Assembly: GCA_958402075.1 (NCBI GenBank)
Contig: CATXSD010000076.1
Coordinates: forward strand, 1 to 12,008
Direction of reading: 5' to 3'
Length of the DNA stretch: 12,008 nucleotides
From: Mediterranea massiliensis
Lineage (GTDB): Bacteria > Bacteroidota > Bacteroidia > Bacteroidales > Bacteroidaceae
Shown here: positions 1-7,362 of the stretch, one piece after another
Numbering within the stretch: the first letter of the stretch is position 1
Layout: every line of letters starts with the position of its first letter
Notes under the pieces: model-generated
Told to the model about the DNA's origin: nothing
What the model saw: the letters and a program-made list of their open reading frames with translations, nothing else
Databases searched by the model: none
Program-made: the position numbers and the translations under genes

Positions 1-1
1 C

Positions 2-646
2 TGGTGCCGGGCCGACTTCTCCCTGTCGGTCGGCTGGTGCGGAAGGATGCTTCGCGAGCAGGGAGCGGTGGTGGCGTCTCCTATATATAATAAGGTGGAA
101 GACCTGGCCTTGGAGTTTATGGCAGGCGAGGATGGGCGGATGGATTTCTTGGGCTATTCCTCGTTCTTGACCGACGGTTACGGGCGATATCAGGGCAATC
201 GGGTGTTGTCGGCCGATGCGTTCGAGGTCTATATGGCCCGCTATGTGGCGCGGGAGGAGTGGGAACGTTTGCGAAAGGGGCTGATACCTCTGCTGGCCGT
301 CTATGCGGAGGCGGGCTATCGTGGTCCTCTGGGGGTAGACATGATGGTGTGCCGCAGGGAGGATAGAGGCTTCTTCCTGCATCCGATGGTCGAGGTCAAC
401 CTGCGCATGAACATGGGCATCGTGGCCCTGCGGCTGGCGGAGCGGGTATTGGGGAGCGGCCTCTCGGGGCGGTTTGACATCGTTCGCTACCCGTCAGTCG
501 GGGCGTTGCGCGAAGCTGCCGACAGGATGTTGCACGAGGCTCCTCCGCAGGTGCGTGAGGGACGGCTGGTGGGCGGTACCTTGCCGTTGGTGCCTGTGAC
601 GTCCGAAAGCCGTTTCCTGGCGGTGCTGACCGTTACTTCGGGTTAA
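2..646 (+). CDS. ATP-grasp-like protein, C-terminal part (5' truncated by window edge)
   Basis: The reading frame is open from base 2 to the TAA at 644-646, so about 214 residues are visible and the gene starts outside the window; the ATG at 47 is internal or at best an alternative start. Near the C-terminus are G-V-D-M-M (about base 338) and E-V-N-L-R-M-N-M-G (about base 392). The second resembles the metal-binding E-x-N-x-R motif at the end of ATP-grasp catalytic domains, which activate a carboxylate as an acyl-phosphate for ligation to an amine or thiol. This assignment rests on the motif pattern alone; substrate and partner are unknown and the N-terminal ATP-binding lobe is not visible. 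No signal peptide or membrane segment is seen in the visible part. The stop lies in the palindrome TTAA shared with the convergent glycosidase gene. Related Bacteroidales proteins are, as far as I recall, annotated as hypothetical or as ATP-grasp domain proteins. Confidence 0.6.
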   Translation, partial: WCRADFSLSVGWCGRMLREQGAVVASPIYNKVEDLALEFMAGEDGRMDFLGYSSFLTDGYGRYQGNRVLSADAFEVYMARYVAREEWERLRKGLIPLLAVYAEAGYRGPLGVDMMVCRREDRGFFLHPMVEVNLRMNMGIVALRLAERVLGSGLSGRFDIVRYPSVGALREAADRMLHEAPPQVREGRLVGGTLPLVPVTSESRFLAVLTVTSG

Positions 647-2124
647 TCTGAGTCCCGGCCGACGGTGGCCGAGGGGGCGCTTTCGTTGCCATAGCGGTCG
701 ATGGCCGTCACGGCAAAGTAGCGGCGGCTGGTCCATGGCAGGATGGGGGCGTAGATGTACTCCGTGCCGCGTATGCCGATGGCAACGATGTTGGCAGGAT
801 TCTCCGTGTCGACGGGGCTGGTGTCCGAGGCATAGACAACGTAGGTGGGCGCGTTTCTGCCGTCGTTGTCCGTCGACGCTTCCCATTGCAGGCGGGTGTA
901 GCCTTCGGCTATCTGGCGGAGGGAGAGCCGGGCAGGAGGAGTGGGTGCGATGCTGTCGGCCCATGTCATGGGTGGTTGCAGGGCCGGGCAGGCATAGAAG
1001 TCGTTCAGCAGGGCGTCGTAGAGGTTTTGGGTGTTGTCCGTCACAAACTTCACCCGGTAGTGGGCTTCGCCGGCCAGGTGGTGGTGGCGCACGAAGTTGA
1101 TTTGCCGCTCAATCTCGTCGAGCTCCCAGTTGCCTTCGCTGGGGTGGAGGAAGTAGACGCCCAGGCCGGGAACCACATGGCGGCCGTTGCTCTGCTCCTG
1201 CCAGTCGAGCGCAAAGGGGTAGAAGGCATTGCCGCGGAAGTACATCATGGGATAAATCTGGTCCTGGATGCCTTCGCCCAGCCATCCCTGCACATCCTGG
1301 TAGACGACGTGGAAGGCATTCCATCCCTTGGACGAGTAGCGGCTCGTGTCGCGGTACTTGCCCACGGGGCAGGTGCTCACCTTGACCCACGGCTTCAGCT
1401 GTTTTACACCTTTATATATATAGCGCACGATTTCGGTGATGTTGTCCCTGCGCCATTGGTCGAGGCTCCGCCCCTTGCCATATTTGCGGTAGTCGTAACT
1501 GTCGGGGAAGCGCAAGGCACGTTCGGGGTAGCGCAGGTAGTCGAAGTGTACGCCGTCCACGTCGTAGCGCTCCACGACCTCTTTGACGAGGCCCATGAGG
1601 TATTCCTTGGTCTTCGGGTGGCCGGGGTTCAGGAAGTATTCGTTCTTGTAGCGCAGGCAGATTTGGGGTTGGCGGCGGGTGACGGACTGCTTGCCCAGCG
1701 AGGCCACGTGCTTGCGTCCGCCCAGAGGGATGGACACCATCCAGGCGTGGCACTCCATGCCGCGCTTGTGGCACTCCTCGACGGCAAAGGCCAGCGGGTC
1801 GTAGCCGGGGTCTTGCCCCACCTTGCCCGTCAGGATGGAGTTGAAAGGCTCGATGTCCGAGCGGTAGAGGACGTCGCCCCTCGTGCGCGTCTGGAAGAGA
1901 ATGGTGTTGAAGTTGGCCGCCTTCAGCTTGTCCAGTATCTCGACCAGCTCTTCCTGCTGCTTGCGGATGCCGGCGGCCGAGGTGGCTTTGGCACGCGGCC
2001 AGTCGAGGCCGTAGACGGCGGTAATCCACGCGGCCCGCACCTCGTGCTTGGGCGGAGTCTGGGCGGAGAGGGGGAGAAGCGTTGCCAGCAGGCAGACTAT
2101 GGTGAGCAGAAACGAACGAATCAT
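643..2124 (-). CDS. Secreted GHL10-type (DUF187) glycoside hydrolase-like protein with C-terminal fibronectin type III domain
   Basis: The 493-aa product begins with a signal peptide: Arg at residue 3, a hydrophobic stretch at about 5-20 and a likely cut after Ala21. It is therefore exported to the periplasm or cell surface. Residues about 27-330 match the glycosyl hydrolase-like 10 family (TIM barrel; YngK of Bacillus is a relative): R-A-A-W-I-T at 30-35, the diagnostic D-G-V-H-F-D-Y-L-R-Y-P at 190-200 on a barrel strand, and Y-P-M-M-Y-F at 291-296. Residues about 390-490 read as a fibronectin type III-like module (P-P-A-R-L-S-L near 387, T-Y-V-V-Y-A-S near 417, aromatic-rich end). Family members are thought to act on peptidoglycan-derived or host and dietary glycans, but the substrate here cannot be read from sequence. 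The gene is probably monocistronic: it diverges from cstA and converges on the ATP-grasp gene, sharing the 4-bp TTAA. The ATG is chosen because it directly precedes the signal peptide. Confidence 0.88.
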   Translation of the reverse strand: MIRSFLLTIVCLLATLLPLSAQTPPKHEVRAAWITAVYGLDWPRAKATSAAGIRKQQEELVEILDKLKAANFNTILFQTRTRGDVLYRSDIEPFNSILTGKVGQDPGYDPLAFAVEECHKRGMECHAWMVSIPLGGRKHVASLGKQSVTRRQPQICLRYKNEYFLNPGHPKTKEYLMGLVKEVVERYDVDGVHFDYLRYPERALRFPDSYDYRKYGKGRSLDQWRRDNITEIVRYIYKGVKQLKPWVKVSTCPVGKYRDTSRYSSKGWNAFHVVYQDVQGWLGEGIQDQIYPMMYFRGNAFYPFALDWQEQSNGRHVVPGLGVYFLHPSEGNWELDEIERQINFVRHHHLAGEAHYRVKFVTDNTQNLYDALLNDFYACPALQPPMTWADSIAPTPPARLSLRQIAEGYTRLQWEASTDNDGRNAPTYVVYASDTSPVDTENPANIVAIGIRGTEYIYAPILPWTSRRYFAVTAIDRYGNESAPSATVGRDSD

Positions 2125-2153
2125 AAGTAAAACGGTTTGTTATTTTTTGGCGG

Positions 2154-2161
2154 CGAATTTA
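2154..2161 (-). promoter_or_regulatory. Possible -7 element for the GHL10 gene
   Basis: Read on the minus strand this is TAAATTCG, one mismatch from the Bacteroidetes -7 consensus TAnnTTTG. It lies 29 bp upstream of the ATG. No convincing -33 TTTG is seen at the expected distance, so the call is weak. Confidence 0.25.
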
Positions 2162-2177
2162 CAAAAACTGCCGTTAA

Positions 2178-2210
2178 ATTGTGCAGATTGTTAGGAAACA
2201 ATTACATTTG
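2178..2210 (+). promoter_or_regulatory. Bacteroidetes-type promoter of cstA
   Basis: TACATTTG at 2203-2210 is a full match to the -7 consensus TAnnTTTG. ATTG at 2178-2181 is a partial -33 element 21 bp upstream, within the usual 19-21 bp spacing. Transcription would start near 2217, leaving a leader of about 25 nt. The leader is A-rich and has no clear Shine-Dalgarno sequence, as is common in this phylum. Confidence 0.6.
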
Positions 2211-2242
2211 CAGGCATAAAAGTAAACGGAAAAACATACGCC

Positions 2243-3685
2243 ATGATTACATTTACAATTTGTCTGCTGGCTCTGATAGCCGGCTATCTGCTCTACGGAC
2301 GGGTGGTGGAGCGTATTTTCGGCCCCGACGACCGCCGGACGCCTGCCCTGACGAAGGCCGACGGCGTGGACTATATCCCCCTGCCCACGTGGAAAATCTT
2401 CATGATACAATTTCTCAACATCGCGGGTGTAGGCCCCATCTTCGGTGCCATCATGGGTGCCATGTTCGGCACGGCGTCCTACCTGTGGATTGTGTTGGGA
2501 AGCATCTTTGCGGGTGCGGTGCACGACTATCTGTCGGGCATGCTGTCCCTGCGCAACGGCGGCGAGAGCCTTCCCGAAATCATCGGCCGCTACCTGGGAC
2601 TGACTACCAAGCAGGTGATGCGTGCCTTCACTGTGGTGCTGATGATGCTCGTGGGGGCGGTCTTTGTGGCTTCGCCCGCGGGACTGCTGGCCCGCCTGAC
2701 GCCGGAGTCGCTCGACGTAACGTTCTGGATTATCGTCATCTTCATCTATTACATCCTGGCTACCCTGCTGCCGGTCGACAAGATTATCGGCAAGATTTAC
2801 CCGCTTTTCGCTGTGGCCCTTATCTTCATGGCGGTGGGTATCCTGGTGATGCTCTATGTACACCACCCGGCGCTGCCTGAATTGTGGGACGGACTGGAGA
2901 ATACCCATCCGCAGGCGGAGACGAGCCCCATCTTCCCGATGATGTTCATCACCATCGCCTGTGGGGCCATTTCGGGTTTCCATGCCACGCAGAGCCCGCT
3001 TATGGCCCGTTGCATCACCAGTGAACGGCACGGTCGCCCCGTGTTCTACGGCGCCATGATTACCGAGGGCATTGTGGCGCTGATATGGGCAACGGTGGCC
3101 ACGTACTTCTTCCATGAGAACGGAATGGGACTGAGCGACGCGTCTGTCGTGGTGTTCGACATCAGCAAGGGATGGCTGGGCGAGGCCGGGGGCGTGCTGG
3201 CCATCCTCGGCGTGGTGGCTGCGCCCATCACCAGCGGCGACACGGCGTTCCGCTCGGCGCGGCTCATTGTGGCCGATTTCCTCCACTTGGAGCAGAAGTC
3301 CATGCGGCGGCGCCTGTACATCTGCATCCCCATGTTCGTGGCCGCCGCGGCGCTGCTGGTCTACAGCCTGCGCGATGCGGAGGGCTTCCAGCGCATCTGG
3401 CGCTACTTTGCGTGGGCCAACCAGACGCTGTCCGTCTTCACCCTGTGGGCCGTCACCGTATGGCTGGTGCGCGAAAGGGGACGTTTCTGCTACCTGGTGA
3501 CGCTGCTGCCCGCCCTGCTGATGACGGCGGTGTGCACCTCTTATATCTGTGTTGAACCCAAGGGAGGCCTTGGCCTGGGGCTTCAGTATGCCGGTCCGAT
3601 AGCCGTTGGAGCGGCGGTAGTGGGCCTGGTGTGGTTCGCCTTGTGGAAGCGGAAGTATGAACAGACGGGGCGCATCCGTGCCTGA
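2243..3685 (+). CDS. cstA: CstA family carbon-starvation / pyruvate-peptide transporter
   Basis: The 480-aa integral inner-membrane protein carries the N-terminal CstA signature: D-G-V-D-Y near residue 40, then W-K-I-F-M-I-Q-F-L-N-I-A-G-V-G-P-I-F-G-A-I (about 50-70) and V-H-D-Y-L-S-G-M (about 93-100). More than ten hydrophobic segments follow. In Escherichia coli the family imports pyruvate and has been linked to peptide use during carbon starvation. At 480 residues this is the short form, well below the roughly 700 residues of the enterobacterial protein. The start is set by the first ATG after the promoter at 2203-2210 and by the family-like N-terminus. The gene is followed 14 bp later by a small membrane protein gene, probably on the same transcript. 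The exact substrate in this organism is inferred only from the family. Confidence 0.9.
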   Translation: MITFTICLLALIAGYLLYGRVVERIFGPDDRRTPALTKADGVDYIPLPTWKIFMIQFLNIAGVGPIFGAIMGAMFGTASYLWIVLGSIFAGAVHDYLSGMLSLRNGGESLPEIIGRYLGLTTKQVMRAFTVVLMMLVGAVFVASPAGLLARLTPESLDVTFWIIVIFIYYILATLLPVDKIIGKIYPLFAVALIFMAVGILVMLYVHHPALPELWDGLENTHPQAETSPIFPMMFITIACGAISGFHATQSPLMARCITSERHGRPVFYGAMITEGIVALIWATVATYFFHENGMGLSDASVVVFDISKGWLGEAGGVLAILGVVAAPITSGDTAFRSARLIVADFLHLEQKSMRRRLYICIPMFVAAAALLVYSLRDAEGFQRIWRYFAWANQTLSVFTLWAVTVWLVRERGRFCYLVTLLPALLMTAVCTSYICVEPKGGLGLGLQYAGPIAVGAAVVGLVWFALWKRKYEQTGRIRA

Positions 3686-3699
3686 AAGAGAGGTGGCTT

Positions 3700-3900
3700 A
3701 TGAAGAAAAGACTCAAGAAATCGACGGCGCTGCCTCTGGCGCTGCTCGTCTACATCACGGCGACGGCGGCCTATTTCCTGCCGCGCAATACGGAAATCAG
3801 TGTGACGGAGAAGTATATCACCGTCGCAGCCTCGTATGTCATCGTCTTTCTGCTGTGGCTGGTGCTGCGCCGCAGGGAGCGGAAGGAGGGGGAAAAGTAA
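3700..3900 (+). CDS. Small two-helix membrane protein encoded directly after cstA
   Basis: The 66-residue product has two hydrophobic helices, about 10-27 and 39-56, joined by a short polar loop (P-R-N-T-E-I-S-V-T-E-K). Both ends are strongly basic (M-K-K-R-L-K-K at the start, R-R-R-E-R-K near the end), which by the positive-inside rule predicts a hairpin with both termini in the cytoplasm. I do not recognise a named family. The 14-bp gap after cstA suggests one transcript and perhaps translational linkage; AGAGAGG at 3688-3694 is a plausible ribosome site. In Proteobacteria cstA is followed by ybdD, a small soluble accessory protein of similar length but different sequence. A role as a CstA partner is therefore inference from position only. 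Its high content of charged termini and typical codon use argue that it is a real gene. Confidence 0.75.
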   Translation: MKKRLKKSTALPLALLVYITATAAYFLPRNTEISVTEKYITVAASYVIVFLLWLVLRRRERKEGEK

Positions 3901-3908
3901 AGATTTCC

Positions 3909-3924
3909 CCGCCCGAAGGGGCGG
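3909..3924 (+). terminator. Short GC-rich hairpin after the cstA unit
   Basis: CCGCCC (3909-3914) and GGGCGG (3919-3924) form a perfect 6-bp stem around a GAAG tetraloop, starting 9 bp after the stop of the small membrane protein gene. Only a weak T-run follows (CTTT at 3931-3934), so it may slow or end transcription, or stabilise the 3' end of the message. It sits just upstream of the next promoter. Confidence 0.35.
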
Positions 3925-3941
3925 ATAAGGCTTTAATATCG

Positions 3942-3949
3942 TATATTTG
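3942..3949 (+). promoter_or_regulatory. Bacteroidetes -7 promoter element for the beta-barrel gene
   Basis: TATATTTG matches TAnnTTTG exactly and ends 28 bp before the ATG at 3978. No TTTG is seen at the -33 position, where the GC-rich hairpin lies, so promoter strength may depend on the extended -7 region alone. Confidence 0.55.
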
Positions 3950-3977
3950 CAGAATGATTCATTAATACGACTGAAAG

Positions 3978-4457
3978 ATGAAAAAACTGATGTTCATGTT
4001 CAGCCTGCTGCTGGTGACGCTGGCGGCTCAGGCACAATTCGAGAAAGGAAAGTGGTTTGTGAACCCCTCGGTCACGGGGCTGAACCTGTCTTACAATACC
4101 GGTACGGAGAAGGCGCACTTCGGCCTTGAGGCCAACGGAGGTGCCTTCCTGGCCGATAACGTGGCGCTGCTTGTACACCTGGGTGCTGACTGGCAGGGCG
4201 GAGGTGCCGATGATTACAAGGTTGGCGTGGGTGGAAGATACTACTTCGACGCCATCGGCATCTACCTGGGGGCGAACGTCAACCTCAATCACCGCGTGTG
4301 GACGGGCGACCATCGCACGCGCGTTGGCTTCGGCGCCGAGGCGGGATATGCCTTTTTCCTCTCGCGTACGGTGACCATCGAGCCGGCCGTCTACTGGGAC
4401 ATCAATAAGGACCGCTCCGAACTGGGTCTGAAGGTGGGCTTCGGGTTCTACTTCTGA
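3978..4457 (+). CDS. Small outer-membrane beta-barrel protein
   Basis: The 159-aa product starts with a clear signal peptide (M-K-K, hydrophobic core 4-16, A-Q-A then a likely cut after residue 19). The mature part of about 140 residues alternates polar and hydrophobic or aromatic residues in short strands separated by Gly/Asn/Asp turns (for example F-G-L-E-A-N-G-G near 48-55, V-G-V-G-G-R-Y-Y-F at 82-90, V-G-F-G-A-E-A-G-Y near 116-124). It ends in G-F-G-F-Y-F, the C-terminal aromatic typical of barrel proteins recognised by the BAM machinery. Length and strand count suggest an eight-stranded barrel of the OmpW/OmpX/PorT-like kind, but I cannot assign a named family. The gene has its own promoter at 3942-3949 and no partner on the same strand close by; function is unknown. 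Confidence 0.8.
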   Translation: MKKLMFMFSLLLVTLAAQAQFEKGKWFVNPSVTGLNLSYNTGTEKAHFGLEANGGAFLADNVALLVHLGADWQGGGADDYKVGVGGRYYFDAIGIYLGANVNLNHRVWTGDHRTRVGFGAEAGYAFFLSRTVTIEPAVYWDINKDRSELGLKVGFGFYF

Positions 4458-4507
4458 GCCGGGTACGTGCCGCAGTAAAAAATCCATATAACGATACTTC
4501 TTCATAG

Positions 4508-4590
4508 CAAAAGGCAGGCTTTTGCCCATCAAAAGCCGTACTTTTGCCAGGCAAAAGCCGTACTTTTGGTCACCAAAAGTACGGCTTTTG
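4508..4590. repeat. Four-unit palindromic array, exact 22-bp period
   Basis: Four 17-bp units start at 4508, 4530, 4552 and 4574, each reading CAAAAG-5 nt-CTTTTG and each separated by exactly 5 bp. The central five bases are GCAGG, CCGTA, CCGTA and TACGG. Units 2 and 3 are identical and unit 4 is the exact reverse complement of unit 3. Units 3 and 4 therefore form an 18-bp perfect inverted repeat (4552-4569 with 4573-4590) around TCA. A weaker, possibly decayed unit lies in phase at 4486-4502 (about 9 of 17 matches to unit 2). The array begins 50 bp after the barrel gene. Its RNA would form a strong hairpin that could act as a terminator or 3' stabiliser; a protein-binding array is also possible. 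It is not CRISPR: units and spacers are too short. Confidence 0.85.
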
Positions 4591-4716
4591 GTATACCCCC
4601 TCCAGGAGTATCTGTAGGGCCGGTTCGGACTTTGAGAAAAAAGAATACAAACCTTGCCCGCCGGAAGCCCTGTCCGCCCTCCATCGGCTCCGGCCTTCCC
4701 CGCCCCCGCCGCCGTG
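4591..4716. other. Non-coding stretch with no recognisable feature
   Basis: Between the palindromic array and the terminator-like hairpin there is no convincing gene, RNA or promoter. TTTG at 4631-4634 has no matching -7 element at the right distance. The second half (about 4652-4714) is C-rich and G-poor on the plus strand. Confidence 0.5.
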
Positions 4717-4752
4717 AAAAATCGGGCCGAAGCCTTGGATTTCCCGATTTTT
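4717..4752. terminator. Terminator-like hairpin upstream of the thiamine leader
   Basis: AAAAATCGGG (4717-4726) and CCCGATTTTT (4743-4752) form a perfect 10-bp stem with a 16-nt loop. The A-run and T-run flank a GC core, so the structure could end transcription in either direction. It would insulate the thiamine operon from the upstream barrel gene. The rather long loop lowers certainty. Confidence 0.45.
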
Positions 4753-4765
4753 ATTCCGTTATTTG
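4734..4765 (+). promoter_or_regulatory. thiE: Possible promoter of the thiE-thiC-thi4 operon
   Basis: CTTG at 4734-4737 and GTTATTTG at 4758-4765 are separated by 20 bp. The -7 match is partial: TTTG is intact, but the TA two bases upstream is missing. Transcription would begin near 4772, a few bases before the first paired base of the riboswitch, which is the main support. The element overlaps the hairpin at 4717-4752. Confidence 0.35.
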
Positions 4766-4777
4766 TCCCAGATTTCA

Positions 4778-4860
4778 GAAAAGGGGGTGCCTTGCGAAAG
4801 CGCGGGGCTGAGATTATACCCAACGAACCTGATACGGGTCATGCCGTCGGAGGGATTTTC
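4778..4860 (+). promoter_or_regulatory. TPP riboswitch (THI-box)
   Basis: The conserved THI-box blocks occur in order: GGGGTGCC (4784-4791), GGCTGAGA (4806-4813), TACCC (4817-4821), GAACCTGAT (4825-4833), GGGTCATGCC (4836-4845) and GGAGGGA (4849-4855). GAAAA (4778-4782) and TTTTC (4856-4860) can close helix P1. The CUGAGA segment is the known pyrimidine-sensing loop of the family. The element senses thiamine pyrophosphate and lowers expression of the thiamine genes when it is abundant. It sits about 100 nt before thiE on the same strand. The downstream hairpin at 4912-4955 suggests control at the level of translation. Confidence 0.95.
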
Positions 4861-4911
4861 TTGAGTACTGTCATTCTGTCCGCTGCCTGCGGAGCACACC
4901 GCGCAGGGTTC

Positions 4912-4955
4912 CCTTTCTGTCATCCCTTAACCCGACGTCAAACCACAGAAAGGAG
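4912..4955 (+). promoter_or_regulatory. thiE: thiE Shine-Dalgarno and sequestering hairpin (riboswitch expression platform)
   Basis: AGGAG at 4951-4955 is a good Shine-Dalgarno site 4 bp before the thiE ATG. CCTTTCTGT (4912-4920) is the exact reverse complement of ACAGAAAGG (4945-4953), giving a 9-bp stem with a 24-nt loop that hides most of the site. A second small hairpin lies before it (CCTGCG 4886-4891 with CGCAGG 4902-4907). There is no T-run in this interval, so translational rather than terminator control is inferred. Confidence 0.55.
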
Positions 4956-4959
4956 CGAT

Positions 4960-5583
4960 ATGTTTCAAGTACAGTTCATCACCCATTACACCGAAACCAT
5001 CAGTTACCCCGAGTCTGCCCGCATCGCGCTCGAGGGAGGATGCCGCTGGATACAGCTGCGAATGAAGGACGCCACGGACGAGGAAGTGGAACCCGTGGCC
5101 CGCGAGGTGCAGGCCTTGTGCCGCGACTTCGGCGCCTACTTCGTGCTGGACGACCGTGTGGAGCTGGTAAAGCGCCTGCATACCGACGGCGTACACCTGG
5201 GCCGTCTCGACATGCCCGTCGACGAAGCCCGCGCTTACCTCGGCCCCGAGTTCATCATCGGCGGCACGGCCAACACGTTTGAAGACGTCCTCCGCCTCCA
5301 CCGTGCCGGGGCCGACTACATCGGATGCGGGCCTTTCCGTTACACTACAACCAAGAAAAACCTCGCACCCATCCTCGGTCTGGAGGGCTATACCCGCATC
5401 CTGGCGCAGATGGACGAGGTGGAAATCAACCTTCCCGTCGTGGGCATCGGCGGCATCGGGGCGGACGACATCCCCGCCCTCCGTGCCACAGGCCTCAACG
5501 GCATTGCCCTGAGCGGCAGCATCCTGAGGGCCGAAGACCCCGTCCGCGAGATGGAACGCATCATCAGACTAACCCAACAATAA
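4960..5583 (+). CDS. thiE: Thiamine phosphate synthase ThiE
   Basis: The 207-aa TIM-barrel enzyme joins HMP pyrophosphate to thiazole phosphate, giving thiamine phosphate and pyrophosphate in the cytoplasm. Family motifs appear in order: Q-L-R-M-K-D at 32-37 (pyrophosphate contacts), L-D-D-R-V at 63-67 (metal-binding Asp/Arg; the common form is N-D-R), D-G-V-H-L-G at 76-81, G-C-G-P-F-R-Y-T-T-T-K-K at 122-133 (thiazole-phosphate loop), V-G-I-G-G-I at 161-166 and A-L-S-G-S-I-L at 183-189. The length is normal for the family. The ATG is favoured over upstream in-frame options because it follows AGGAG by 4 bp and starts at the first barrel strand; the upstream frame runs through the riboswitch. 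It is the first gene behind the TPP riboswitch and is 12 bp from thiC. It is the canonical one of two ThiE-like proteins in the window. Confidence 0.94.
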   Translation: MFQVQFITHYTETISYPESARIALEGGCRWIQLRMKDATDEEVEPVAREVQALCRDFGAYFVLDDRVELVKRLHTDGVHLGRLDMPVDEARAYLGPEFIIGGTANTFEDVLRLHRAGADYIGCGPFRYTTTKKNLAPILGLEGYTRILAQMDEVEINLPVVGIGGIGADDIPALRATGLNGIALSGSILRAEDPVREMERIIRLTQQ

Positions 5584-5595
5584 CACTATAAGTAT

Positions 5596-7323
<1,728 letters not shown>

Positions 7324-7362
7324 GAAAAGAAACCAGATTACACATTATTATATTATAAGAAA

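Noticed and set aside
886..2130. Long plus-strand open frame (414 codons) opposite the GHL10 gene
   Set aside because: It is antisense to a gene with signal peptide and family motifs. Its product is Val/Ala/Gly/His-rich with no domain, typical of the reverse frame in GC-rich DNA.
2174..3286. Minus-strand open frame of 370 codons opposite cstA
   Set aside because: The product is His/Arg/Gln-rich and shows no domain; the opposite frame is an unmistakable membrane transporter.
4631..4656. Alternative promoter for the thiamine operon (TTTG at 4631)
   Set aside because: No TAnnTTTG-like element lies 19-21 bp downstream, and the hairpin at 4717-4752 would tend to stop such transcripts.
3933..4823. 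Minus-strand open frame of 296 codons across the barrel gene and thiamine leader
   Set aside because: It runs through a promoter, the palindromic array and part of the TPP riboswitch and has no recognisable domain.
4654..4959. In-frame upstream extension of thiE
   Set aside because: The frame is open by chance through the hairpin and riboswitch. The ATG at 4960 follows AGGAG and gives the family's normal N-terminus.
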